In this document: in pieces, positions 1 to 8,446 of the stretch | Layout of the letters: the number at the start of each line of letters is the position of its first letter | Position numbering within the stretch: the stretch's first letter is position 1 | NCBI RefSeq assembly: GCF_016735515.1 | Contig: NZ_JAERQZ010000001.1 | Span: 186,001 to 250,000, forward strand | Origin: Piscinibacter sp. HJYY11 | Lineage (GTDB): Bacteria > Pseudomonadota > Gammaproteobacteria > Burkholderiales > Burkholderiaceae_C | DNA length: 64,000 bases | Reading direction: 5' to 3' | The notes under the pieces: model-generated | The model's input: only the letters and a program-made list of their open reading frames with translations | The model's database searches: none | What the model was told of the DNA's origin: nothing | Program-made: the position numbers and the translations under genes

Positions 1-1929
1 GGCTTCGTCGTCGCGCAGACCGTCACCGGCCAGGAGCTGGTGAGCTCCGTGCGCTCGGGCCGCACCACCTTCGACTACTCGTACCGCATCACGGTGCGCA
101 ACGGCGACGTGGCGCTCAACACCGTGCAAGCCTCGGTGCAGAGCACGTCGCCGGCCACACAGGTGATCAAGCGCACCGTGGCGCTGGGCAACCTGGCCGC
201 CGGCGCCACGCTCACCAGCACCGATGTCTTCACCATCCGCCAAGACCGCACCTTGCCGTTCAACCCGGCCGTGCTCACTTGGACCGTGACGGGCGTGCCG
301 GTGGTCGCCGGCCCCAGCTCGATGGAGATCTCGCTCTCGGAGCCGATCGTCGCGCCCGACGGCAGCATCTCGGTCACGCCCGTGGTACGCGACGCGAACG
401 GCGTGGCGCTCGACAACGCCGCGTTCCAGTTCAGCGTGTCGGTGGCACCGGTGGGTAACGTGATCGGCCGCGCGCCGGTCGTCGACGGCTTGAACGTGAG
501 CTTCCCCAGGCTCGTGAAGCGCCTGCTCAACCAGGACACGTCGATCGACCCCGAAGGCCTCTATGCGGACGGCGACCCGACCGACCCGAATTACGGCAAG
601 GAAACGGGCGGTCGCTACCGCGTGACGGTGTCGCTGGCCGGGTCGTCCATCGTCGCCAACCGTGAAGTCCTGGTGTTGCCGAGCGGCTCGGCCGCCACCA
701 CGGTGCAGGCCAGCCGTTATGCCGGCGGGCTGAACGACGTGGTGGCCGCAGCGGCCCGTGCCGCCGAAGCGGGCAACACCAGCGGCCTCGCCGAAGCGCG
801 CGCCGCCTTGCAGACGCTGTCGGCCAACACCGACAACAGCGCCGCTGTGCTGAGCGCCACCCAGGTGCTGGCGCCGGCGAACGGTGGCCTGCTGACGCCG
901 GCCTTCCTGGCGAGCCGCGGCTTCACCGCTGATGCGCAGGACGCGTCTTTCATCACTGCGTTGGCCACGGTGCGCACCCGCATCACCGCCGCCCGCACGC
1001 AGGTCGAGGCGCTCAACGTGAATGCGATGACGCAGGACACGCTCAACGCGCTGCAGGCCGCGGCCGCAGCCTATCGGCAGGCCCTGACGGATCTGCAGGC
1101 GCTGCGGCTGAGCGCGCTCGGCGCCGCGCAGCAGCAGGTCGCCCTCAACCAGCTGCTGGGCACCGAGCTGCCGCAACTGCTGGACGCGGTGAAGCGCAAG
1201 TCAGGTGAGCTGCTGGCCGTGGTGTCGACCTCGTCGGTGCGCGGCGCCTCGTCGTGGGTGGCTGCCTCGAAGAAGGCCCCTGGGCTGCGCGGGCCAGTGT
1301 CTCCGCGCGAGTTCTACCAAGGCACGCAGCCAGTGCAGGTGTACTCCTTCGCCGCCTTCGCGTTTTCGATCTTCACCGACCTCTCGGGCACGGCACGCGC
1401 CAACATTATCGAGCTCACCGTGACGCTGGTGAACAGCCTCGTCAACATCATGGCGGCCGATGCCATCAATGCGAGCGGTGGCGGTGACGTGTCGATCGAC
1501 ATGTGTCTGGCCAGCTCGTCGGTCGCCTTCGTGTGCCCGAATTACCGCCCGAGCATCATCACCGGCTCGGGCTTCGGGCGCGATGCCTCGGCGGTGCGCG
1601 TCGCGCTGGTGGGCTGCATTGGCGGCGACCTGATCCGCAACCTCGTGACGCTGCGCCAGCCCCGCGACATCGCGGCCGGGATCCGCCTCATCAACAAGGT
1701 GATCTCGATCACCAACTCCCTGCAGCAGGAAGGCGGCGTGGGCGCGGTGGTTCGGCCCGACTTCATCGACGAGGACGAGCTCTTCGGCGGCGACCGGCTC
1801 TACTTCGCCAACGGCTGGCCGCGCGTCAACCAGGGGCGCCTGCCGTGCGTGGGCATCGTGATCGTGACCAACACCGCGAACGGCGGCATCTCGGCGCTCA
1901 ACCTCAACTTCCTCGGCCAGTGCGGCTGA
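1..1929 (+). CDS. Large protein of unknown function, 3' part only
   Basis: The reading frame is open from the first base, so the 5' end lies outside the window; the first in-window start-like codon (GTG at 40) is unlikely to be the true start. The visible part is about 642 residues. Its first quarter is rich in Thr, Val and Ser with alternating hydrophobic residues, as in beta-sandwich (DUF11 or fibronectin-like) domains of exported proteins. The middle is alanine-rich and probably helical or coiled-coil, and the end has scattered cysteines and hydrophobic stretches. I do not recognise a family. It is convergent with the protease gene and overlaps its 3' end by 26 bp. An extracytoplasmic location is inferred from composition only. 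Confidence 0.75.
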   Translation, partial: GFVVAQTVTGQELVSSVRSGRTTFDYSYRITVRNGDVALNTVQASVQSTSPATQVIKRTVALGNLAAGATLTSTDVFTIRQDRTLPFNPAVLTWTVTGVPVVAGPSSMEISLSEPIVAPDGSISVTPVVRDANGVALDNAAFQFSVSVAPVGNVIGRAPVVDGLNVSFPRLVKRLLNQDTSIDPEGLYADGDPTDPNYGKETGGRYRVTVSLAGSSIVANREVLVLPSGSAATTVQASRYAGGLNDVVAAAARAAEAGNTSGLAEARAALQTLSANTDNSAAVLSATQVLAPANGGLLTPAFLASRGFTADAQDASFITALATVRTRITAARTQVEALNVNAMTQDTLNALQAAAAAYRQALTDLQALRLSALGAAQQQVALNQLLGTELPQLLDAVKRKSGELLAVVSTSSVRGASSWVAASKKAPGLRGPVSPREFYQGTQPVQVYSFAAFAFSIFTDLSGTARANIIELTVTLVNSLVNIMAADAINASGGGDVSIDMCLASSSVAFVCPNYRPSIITGSGFGRDASAVRVALVGCIGGDLIRNLVTLRQPRDIAAGIRLINKVISITNSLQQEGGVGAVVRPDFIDEDELFGGDRLYFANGWPRVNQGRLPCVGIVIVTNTANGGISALNLNFLGQCG

Positions 1930-2590
1930 GTTCGTCGAGCAGCGCTTGCAGTTCAGGGGCGGGCACGGCGAAGCCGAGCCCGTAGCCCCCTGGCACGGTG
2001 GCGTTGGCCACGCCGATCACCTGGCCGTGCAGGTCGACCACGGGGCCACCGGAGTTGCCCGGGTTGACGGCCGCGTTGAGCTGCAGGCGCCGAGCCAGTT
2101 CGGGCGGCTCCAGCACGGCGCCGGGCAGGGCGCTCACGATGCCGATCGTGGTGGTGGGTGAGGTGCCGAACGGGCATCCGAGGACGAGCACCCACTGGCC
2201 CGGAACCGGTGCGTCCCGTGCAATGCGCAGGCCCGACCGGCGGGCCAACGAACCCGGTTGCGGCAAGCGGACCAGGGCAAGGTCGGCCTTCTCGTCGACG
2301 AGGGCCATGCGCGCTTCGACGGTGCTGCTCGAGGTGCGCACGATGAGGGGTGCCTTCAGGTCCATGACAACGTGCGCCGCCGTCGCGACGAGCGTGGGAT
2401 CTTGGAGCGTGAAGCCTGAGCCGCTGATGCCACGGCCGTCACCGACGCCCACGACAGAAGGCGCCAGACGCTCGATCAACGATGTGACCTCGGGCCAGGA
2501 CACATGACGTGCACAGCCACCCATATTCATCCACGCCCATGCCGCGCCTGCCCAGCGCAGGGCGCGCCGTCGACCTTGGGAGCCGTTCAT
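1904..2590 (-). CDS. Trypsin-like serine protease, HtrA-like, no PDZ domain
   Basis: The trypsin-like fold carries a complete catalytic triad: His73 in TAAHVV, Asp103 in DLALVR and Ser180 in GNSGGP. The C-terminal PDZ domain of DegP/DegQ is absent and the protein is only 228 residues long. I chose the ATG at 2590 because it lies one base after the stop of the upstream small gene. It is followed by a twin-arginine-like GRRRAL segment, a hydrophobic stretch and Cys26 in MGGC, which suggests export, possibly as a lipoprotein. The role is probably periplasmic proteolysis; the substrate is unknown. An upstream ATG at 2713 would add 41 residues overlapping the neighbour and is less likely. Confidence 0.85.
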   Translation of the reverse strand: MNGSQGRRRALRWAGAAWAWMNMGGCARHVSWPEVTSLIERLAPSVVGVGDGRGISGSGFTLQDPTLVATAAHVVMDLKAPLIVRTSSSTVEARMALVDEKADLALVRLPQPGSLARRSGLRIARDAPVPGQWVLVLGCPFGTSPTTTIGIVSALPGAVLEPPELARRLQLNAAVNPGNSGGPVVDLHGQVIGVANATVPGGYGLGFAVPAPELQALLDELSRTGRGS

Positions 2591-2591
2591 C

Positions 2592-2762
2592 TCAGGCAGC
2601 GCCGCTGAGGTCGATCTGCCAGCGGCGCGCCAGCGATGTGACAAGAGCGGCGACGAGCAGGCACAGCACGATGCTCCAACCCTTGCGGCGAGACATCCAG
2701 AGGCGAGAGACACCGATGCCGGCGACGACCACGATGCCGATCAGGATCAACTCTTTGCCCAT
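2592..2762 (-). CDS. Small membrane protein
   Basis: The product has 56 residues from the ATG at 2762 (MGKELIL). Two hydrophobic segments are separated by a basic turn (residues 4-19 and 28-43), predicting a two-helix inner-membrane protein. Its stop codon is one base before the start of the serine protease gene, so the two are probably co-transcribed and translationally coupled. No family recognised. An earlier in-frame start at 2798 exists but adds an arginine-rich tail with no support. Confidence 0.55.
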   Translation of the reverse strand: MGKELILIGIVVVAGIGVSRLWMSRRKGWSIVLCLLVAALVTSLARRWQIDLSGAA

Positions 2763-2974
2763 CGTGCACACTCTATGAACGGCTCGTGACCGGGGCATGA
2801 ACGCTGTCGCTCGCTTCTGCCAGCATGCGTCTTGTTCGGCGTGACAGATCGATGACGGCGCTCACCCGGAAATGAAGGGGTATTCCTATCCGCGTCGCGC
2901 TCCGGCGATCGGCCGCCACCGGTAGAGTCAGGAATGCGCTGCGACACGAAGCGCCATGAGCTCTGGAGAACGCC

Positions 2975-3184
2975 ATGACCCGGACAGTCACCGTCTACAG
3001 CTTCCGCATGTTCAATGAAACGCCTGGCGACTGGATCCAGGCGCCATACAAGGCGGCGCGTCAGACCATCGAGCAGCTTGGAGGCGTGGTGCTGGAAGGT
3101 ACCGGCGAGGAAGTCGACATCGAATCGCTCGACGACGAAGGGATGTTCCGCCGCATCGCCACGGGTTGGGGCGCGCTGGGCTAG
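2975..3184 (+). CDS. Small hypothetical protein (69 aa)
   Basis: A short soluble protein beginning MTRTVTVYSF, acidic in its second half, with no membrane segment or signal peptide. The ATG at 2975 follows a GGAGAACGCC stretch that serves as ribosome binding site. It stands alone between two minus-strand units. The sequence reads like a genuine small protein rather than a shadow, but I cannot assign a family or function. Confidence 0.55.
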   Translation: MTRTVTVYSFRMFNETPGDWIQAPYKAARQTIEQLGGVVLEGTGEEVDIESLDDEGMFRRIATGWGALG

Positions 3185-3200
3185 GAGCGCCCGAGCCAGC

Positions 3201-3812
3201 TCACCAGCGGTCGACCAGCGCGGCGGTGGTGTGCGTCACGCTTCCAAGCACCACAAGAAGGTGCCACTCAGCGTGGGCGAACTTGCGTCGGCCCGAGGCC
3301 AGATAGGACCGGACGCCGATCGTGTAGATGGCGGCACCCACCACGAGCAGGCAAAGCGTCGCATCGCTCAACAAGCTCGCCTGCCAAGCGATGCCGGCCA
3401 CAGCAAGCCATCCCAACAACACGTAGGGCAGAGCTGACCAGGTCGTCTGGACGGCACGGCGGACGATGCTCACCACGGCCCCCCCGATGGCCAGGGCCCA
3501 CACCACCCCGCCAATCCCTTGTGGCTGGGCCTCGAACAGCGAATATGTCGAAGCGATGAAGAGATAGATCATCGCGTGGTCCAGACGCTCCAATGCGTCC
3601 TTCAATACCCCGGGCGTGCAGGCGTGCAGCAGCGCGGACGCGAGGTACATCAGCACCATCACCGCCGCGAACAGCTGCAGCTTGGCGCGCGTCGGCGAAT
3701 GGCTGGGAACCAGGTCGACAACGTAGGCGAGCAATACGGCAGAAAGCAGAAAGGCGACGGCGTGCACGGCGCTGCTGGCGCGTTCATCGTCGTCGTCGTG
3801 CAGGCTAGACAT
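3201..3812 (-). CDS. Hemolysin III / YqfA-family membrane protein
   Basis: About seven hydrophobic helices cover nearly the whole 203 residues. The sequence includes an SALLHACTP motif after the second helix, LDHAMIYLFI in the third and THTTAALVD near the C-terminus, the pattern of conserved histidines and aspartates in the hemolysin III branch of the PAQR superfamily. These are inner-membrane proteins of largely unknown activity; haemolysis is not a safe inference. The ATG at 3812 (MSSLHDDDDE) is preferred over an ORF extension to 3866 that would overlap the upstream gene. It is the last gene of a minus-strand operon. Confidence 0.75.
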   Translation of the reverse strand: MSSLHDDDDERASSAVHAVAFLLSAVLLAYVVDLVPSHSPTRAKLQLFAAVMVLMYLASALLHACTPGVLKDALERLDHAMIYLFIASTYSLFEAQPQGIGGVVWALAIGGAVVSIVRRAVQTTWSALPYVLLGWLAVAGIAWQASLLSDATLCLLVVGAAIYTIGVRSYLASGRRKFAHAEWHLLVVLGSVTHTTAALVDRW

Positions 3813-3820
3813 GAAGCTCG

Positions 3821-4249
3821 CTATTCGCTCACCAGCTCGAAGCCGGTCTGCCGCGCGTGGAACCACGCCAGTTCGAATCGCAGCACCACCTCCTCGCGCA
3901 GCGGGCTGGTCAGCGAAAAGCGACAGCTCATCGTGACGTCCCCTTCGTCCTGGCCATCGAGCTGGGTCTTGCTGCCAGCCGCGCAGTTCAGCGCTGTTCC
4001 GTTGAGACTCGCAACGAGCGAGGCGCTCGTGTCATCGTGGCTGCCGGCGAAATGTGCGTCGAAGCGCAGCGCCTGCGGACCGCTGCCGGCCGGCCAGCGG
4101 CAGCGCACGTCGAGCCGGTCGTGGCGTGGCTGGTGAGCTTCGCAGGGCGATGCGGGCTTGCGAGTGTCGGCGGATGCCGGTTGCGCGGCGCTGAGGTGGC
4201 TGGCAAGCAGGCAGGGCGCCAGCAGCGACAGGTGAAGGGCGCGTGTCAT
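3821..4249 (-). CDS. Secreted hypothetical protein
   Basis: The 142-residue product starts with a clear Sec signal peptide: hydrophobic core at residues 5-20 and an Ala-rich cleavage region near SAAQPA. The mature part has four cysteines and no recognisable domain. It sits 10 bp downstream of the single-span membrane protein and 8 bp upstream of the hemolysin III gene, so all are probably one transcript. A periplasmic location is inferred. Confidence 0.6.
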   Translation of the reverse strand: MTRALHLSLLAPCLLASHLSAAQPASADTRKPASPCEAHQPRHDRLDVRCRWPAGSGPQALRFDAHFAGSHDDTSASLVASLNGTALNCAAGSKTQLDGQDEGDVTMSCRFSLTSPLREEVVLRFELAWFHARQTGFELVSE

Positions 4250-4259
4250 GGGCGGTCGT

Positions 4260-5045
4260 TCAATCGTGGTGGGCGGCCACGCGCGGATCGGCGCTGTCGC
4301 TGGGACGGCTCGATGCCGAGGCGAGTGTCGTGTTGGTAGCGGGCACGTCGACCGCCGGCAGCGGTATGGGCGGCCGCGTCGGCAGCGGGAATGCCGTTCC
4401 GGGCTCCTGCCCTTGCAGCAGCCACACTCGGCACCGCGAGCCGCCGCACTGTGTGACGAAGCTGAGCCCCGGGCCGAGCACGGCCTGCCAGGCTTGCGCG
4501 GTGCTGCGGCCGCGCCAGTTCAGGTCGATCGGGCGCGCTGCGGCGAGCACGGCCAGGTCGCCGCGCAAAGACGAGCCGCTCGCATCCGCAAGGCGTTGGG
4601 CGACGAGCAGGCGCGCAGCACCGCTCGCTTCGATCTGCCATTCGCGGCCCTGGCGGGTGACGGCCACGTGCGAATGGCCCGGCCGCGTCTGAACCGTTGC
4701 GGCGCTCGGAGAAGACGAGGGCGCAGGCTCGTCGACGAGATCTTCATCGGGGTTGCCCAGCGGTGACGCGACAGCGGCATGCCCCGCCGGGCTCTCGGGT
4801 GCGGCGTGGGTGGCGGTGTCGGTTCCGGCCTCGAAGAAACGCACGAGGGTCGCCAGCACCGCGATGGCGAGCGCACCGCCGAGCACCCACCAGCCCCAGG
4901 TTGCGCGCGGGTCGCCGGCCTCGCCTGCGTGCCACGGTATCGCGGGCCCGTCGCCATAGAAGCGGTCGGCCTCGGCCTGCGCCTGCGCCTGCAGCTCCAT
5001 GGGCATCGACGAGGCCGGCACTTCGAAGCTTGATTGCGTGCTCAT
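4260..5045 (-). CDS. Single-span membrane protein of unknown function
   Basis: This 261-residue protein has a cytoplasmic N-terminus of about 48 residues, one transmembrane helix (about residues 50-70) and a long, probably periplasmic region with two cysteines near CGGSRC. The start codon overlaps the stop of the upstream spermidine-synthase-like gene in an ATGA arrangement, indicating translational coupling. No domain recognised. Position suggests it works with its operon neighbours, but the role is unknown. Confidence 0.65.
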   Translation of the reverse strand: MSTQSSFEVPASSMPMELQAQAQAEADRFYGDGPAIPWHAGEAGDPRATWGWWVLGGALAIAVLATLVRFFEAGTDTATHAAPESPAGHAAVASPLGNPDEDLVDEPAPSSSPSAATVQTRPGHSHVAVTRQGREWQIEASGAARLLVAQRLADASGSSLRGDLAVLAAARPIDLNWRGRSTAQAWQAVLGPGLSFVTQCGGSRCRVWLLQGQEPGTAFPLPTRPPIPLPAVDVPATNTTLASASSRPSDSADPRVAAHHD

Positions 5046-7633
5046 CGTCCGGTCCCCTGCAGGCGAGCGATCTCGTCTTCGAGCGCGCGCGCGGCCGGGG
5101 CATCCAGCCGCGCGAGTGCGGCGGCCATGTGCCGCAGTGGCTCCGCTGCGGGGCTGAACTCGGGGCTGATGCGCAGCACCTCGAGCAGGGGCTCCCGTAC
5201 CTGGGCGAGCATGCGCTGCACGTCGCGCGTGGGCTGGACGTCGCGGCCTGCCGCAAGGAAGCGGTCACGAGCCTGCCAATAGGCGACGAGGCGCGTGGAC
5301 GTCGCAGCATCGGCGCTCAGCACTTCGGCAGGATGTACCTGCAACTCGCCAAGCAGCGCAAGCAGTCGGTCGCGCGGGTGGGAGTCGGGGGAATAGGTGA
5401 CGCGTGGAGCTCGATAAGCCACGACGGGCCGGTCATCGCGGTTCGGCTCAGCTCCCGCGGATAGACGTGCGAGCGCTTTCGGGCCCGCGATCACGCTGCC
5501 GAGCAATGCCACCTCGTCGCGCAGGCCCCAGGCGGCCGAGGGCTCCGGCAGAGCCGCGCTGCGTAAGCGCTCCCCTACCGTGGCGATGTCGATGGGGCCG
5601 CTGCCAGGTCGGGAGATGAGCCCGACCACCGGCGTGTCGAGGCTCAGCGTGGCGAGCACCGCGAGGCCCTCGGGCTCGGCCTCCACGAAGGCTGCGACGA
5701 TGCTGCGCAGCGTGGGCAGGTCCAGCTGGTGCAGCGGCAGCCACTGGCAGAAGAGCCCGCCTGGTGCGAGCCGTGCCCGCACTGCGCGGAAGTGCTCCAC
5801 GGTGTAGAGCGAGGCCGAGCCGCTGCGTGCGGGATGGAAGTTGTCGGACACGATGACGTCATATCGCTGCCCCGTCGTGCCTACATGCCGGCGGGCGTCG
5901 CCTGCGATGACCTGCAGGCGCGCCGATGTGTCATGGCCCAGCACATCTGCGAAGAGTGCCGACGCGTCGATGACCTCCGGCACGAGTTCCACGACCTGCA
6001 CATGCAACTGCGCGTCGAGCGCTGCAGCGCGCGCGGTGACGCCGGTGCCCAGGCCCAGGAAGAGCGCCTGGCGCGGCGCCGGGTGCAGCAGCACCGGGAC
6101 CAGCGCCTGGCGAGCGTCGGCATATGCCGTGGCGCTGCTGCCTTCCTGCTGGCGGTTGTCGATGTGCAGACGAGCAACACCATGTGCATCTTCGACGACG
6201 CTCACGGCACCAAGTGTGCCGTCGCGGTGGCTGATGATGCGTCCGCCCTCTGGTATGTCGATGAAAGCGAGTGGAGGGGTGACGAGCGCCAGCACCCCGG
6301 CTGCCACGGCGATGCCCACCGGACCGGCAGGTCGCATGACCCTCAGCGCGAGCAGCACATACCCGACCACCACCACGAGCAACGCCAGCTTGTGGCCAAC
6401 GGCCGGTGCGAGCACCACGCCGAAGACCAGGGGTGCCATTGCCGCGCCGAGGGTGTTGACCGCCAGCGCCCTGCCGAAGCCCTGACCCTGCGCAACGGCC
6501 TGCGTGGCGAGGTGGCTGAAGAGTGCGCCCATCACGACGGTGGGCACGCCGAACGCCGCGGCCGCGAGCACGGCCTCGGCTGCAATGGCCGCGGCCATCC
6601 CCGCGCCGGTGGTGGCCAGCAGGGCTGACTTGAGCGTGCCTGCAGCCCAGAGGCTCGCCGTGCCGCACAGCGCCGTGATGGCCAGCGCCATCAGCAAAAC
6701 CCCGGTGGTCTGCGTTGCGTCGGGGCGGCCCACGCGCCAGCGCTGGTAGGCCGCCGCGCCCCATGCCGTGCCGACGAGGTAGACGGCCAGCAGCATCGCA
6801 AACGTGTACACGGTGTTCTCGGACACCTGACGCAGCACGCGCACCACCAGCACCTCATAGCCGATGCCCAGAAGCCCGGTCGCGGCGAGCAGCACCAGGG
6901 GCTGGCGAGACGGTGTTGCCGCCGCGTCCGATGCGGCGCGCGGTGCATCGCGCCCGAGGAGCCAGGGCGCGGCCACTGCACACAGCAGGTTGAGCGCCGC
7001 ACACAGGGCGGCGGTCGCCGACAGCCCATGTGTGGGTACCAGCCAGAACGCCGCGGCGAGCACGCCCAGCACCGCGCCGAGCGTGTTGCCTGCATAGAGC
7101 AGCGCGAGCGAGTCGCCACGCCGCGCACCGCGGGCAAGCGCGCGTTCGAGTGCGGGCAAGGTGGCGCCCATCGCGGCCGTGGCAGGCAGCAGCAGCACCA
7201 AGGTCCCGCCAAAGGCGACGGCGGCTTGCCAAGCCGCGCTCGGGTCGTCGCCGGTGATCAGCATCAGCGCGCGACCGGCCTGCGGCATTGCCCACACGAG
7301 CGCGAGGCCCCAGATTCCGATGACGGCTTCGCACACCGCGTACCAGCGACCCGGGTGAGTGCTTGTCTCTGCGCGGCGGCCGAGTGCCACGGCGCCGAGT
7401 GCCAGGCCGGCGAAGAAGCTGCCCACCACCGCCAGAACGGCGCTCGACTCATGCCCCAACCACACGGTGGCCTGCTGCGTCCACACGATCTGGTAGCCAA
7501 GCGCGGCAAACCCCGAGGCGATCATCAGCATGAGCGCCGCCGCGAGGCGCGCCCGGCCTGCACCGAGCCGCGGCTCGTCAGCCGCTGAAGCGGATGCGGT
7601 AGCCCCAGGAGTCGATGTGGGTGGGAATGGCAT
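5042..7633 (-). CDS. Membrane-fused spermidine/spermine synthase-like protein
   Basis: The N-terminal half holds many hydrophobic helices (GFAALGYQIVW begins the first), a membrane module often fused to aminopropyltransferase-like domains. The C-terminal half has a Rossmann methyltransferase-type fold with the SAM-binding loop LFLGLGTG near residue 524 and a DVIVSD strand near residue 593, as in spermidine synthases. Whether it makes polyamines is unknown; such fusions may act on other substrates. The start is uncertain: ATG 7633 gives 863 aa and overlaps the upstream oxygenase gene by 56 bp, while ATG 7531 removes only the N-terminal tail. It is the second gene of the minus-strand operon. 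Confidence 0.8.
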   Translation of the reverse strand: MPFPPTSTPGATASASAADEPRLGAGRARLAAALMLMIASGFAALGYQIVWTQQATVWLGHESSAVLAVVGSFFAGLALGAVALGRRAETSTHPGRWYAVCEAVIGIWGLALVWAMPQAGRALMLITGDDPSAAWQAAVAFGGTLVLLLPATAAMGATLPALERALARGARRGDSLALLYAGNTLGAVLGVLAAAFWLVPTHGLSATAALCAALNLLCAVAAPWLLGRDAPRAASDAAATPSRQPLVLLAATGLLGIGYEVLVVRVLRQVSENTVYTFAMLLAVYLVGTAWGAAAYQRWRVGRPDATQTTGVLLMALAITALCGTASLWAAGTLKSALLATTGAGMAAAIAAEAVLAAAAFGVPTVVMGALFSHLATQAVAQGQGFGRALAVNTLGAAMAPLVFGVVLAPAVGHKLALLVVVVGYVLLALRVMRPAGPVGIAVAAGVLALVTPPLAFIDIPEGGRIISHRDGTLGAVSVVEDAHGVARLHIDNRQQEGSSATAYADARQALVPVLLHPAPRQALFLGLGTGVTARAAALDAQLHVQVVELVPEVIDASALFADVLGHDTSARLQVIAGDARRHVGTTGQRYDVIVSDNFHPARSGSASLYTVEHFRAVRARLAPGGLFCQWLPLHQLDLPTLRSIVAAFVEAEPEGLAVLATLSLDTPVVGLISRPGSGPIDIATVGERLRSAALPEPSAAWGLRDEVALLGSVIAGPKALARLSAGAEPNRDDRPVVAYRAPRVTYSPDSHPRDRLLALLGELQVHPAEVLSADAATSTRLVAYWQARDRFLAAGRDVQPTRDVQRMLAQVREPLLEVLRISPEFSPAAEPLRHMAAALARLDAPAARALEDEIARLQGTGR

Positions 7634-8204
7634 TGAAGGCCAGCGTGATGCGTCGTTCGCCGGCGTTGGGCGGCACGGCGTGCATGAGATAGCTCGGAAA
7701 CAGCACGAGGTCGCCAGGCTCGGGCTGCGGGCTGATCCACTTCTCGGCGTTGTAGGGCCCTGTGATGACAGCCGCGTGATCGTTCTTGAACGAGAACTCG
7801 GTGCCACCAGGGGACTTCATGAAGACGGTGCGTGAATCAGGGTGTGTGGGCGTCAGGTAGAGCACGCCGGAGACGAAGCTGTTGGCGTGGTTGTGCATCG
7901 CCTGCCGGCCCCCCGGCTCGAGCACGTTGACCCACATCTCCTTGATCGACCAGCCCAGGCGTTCGCCGAAGAGCAGGGCGCCGAACTCGATCAGCTTGGG
8001 GCTCAGCAACTCTGCCACCGAGACAAGCAGCGGGCTGTCGGCCGGGCTCAGCAGCGCGGTGTGGCTGAGATTCGCCGAGGAGCTGTTGTCGAGATCGGCG
8101 CGTGCCGAGAAGTGTTCGACCAAGCCGCGCACGAGCTCCGGCCTGAGCACGCCCGTCGAGCGGAGCAGGGGAATGGGGAAGAGGCCGAAGACTTCGTCGC
8201 GCAT
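7578..8204 (-). CDS. 2OG-Fe(II) oxygenase superfamily protein (TIGR02466-like)
   Basis: A cupin-like jelly-roll dioxygenase of 208 residues. The first metal-ligand region is HNHANSFVSG at about residue 102, and the distal histidine plus the 2-oxoglutarate-binding arginine lie in MHAVPPNAGERRITL. This matches the putative 2OG-Fe(II) oxygenase family whose members are annotated only as hypothetical; the substrate is unknown. I use the ATG at 8204 rather than the TTG one codon upstream. It is the first gene of the operon running down to 3201, and its 3' end overlaps the next gene. Confidence 0.8.
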   Translation of the reverse strand: MRDEVFGLFPIPLLRSTGVLRPELVRGLVEHFSARADLDNSSSANLSHTALLSPADSPLLVSVAELLSPKLIEFGALLFGERLGWSIKEMWVNVLEPGGRQAMHNHANSFVSGVLYLTPTHPDSRTVFMKSPGGTEFSFKNDHAAVITGPYNAEKWISPQPEPGDLVLFPSYLMHAVPPNAGERRITLAFNAIPTHIDSWGYRIRFSG

Positions 8205-8446
8205 CAACAGATTCTTCCGGGCCGGATGCGCTCGCGACCAATCCCGAGTGGAGGGTTCTGGCCGTCATCGACCTGTCATGTAAGTGGTGCACGCACGCGC
8301 GCCAGGCTGCACATGGCCACGGATGGTTGCAACTGTCATGGCACCGACATACGCGATTCCTAGCATCCATGTGCGCCGATCGCCGTGCGGTTCTGCTGCG
8401 TCGTGCTTCCGATCCCCCAACGCCACCCCTCAGGAGACGAGACGCA

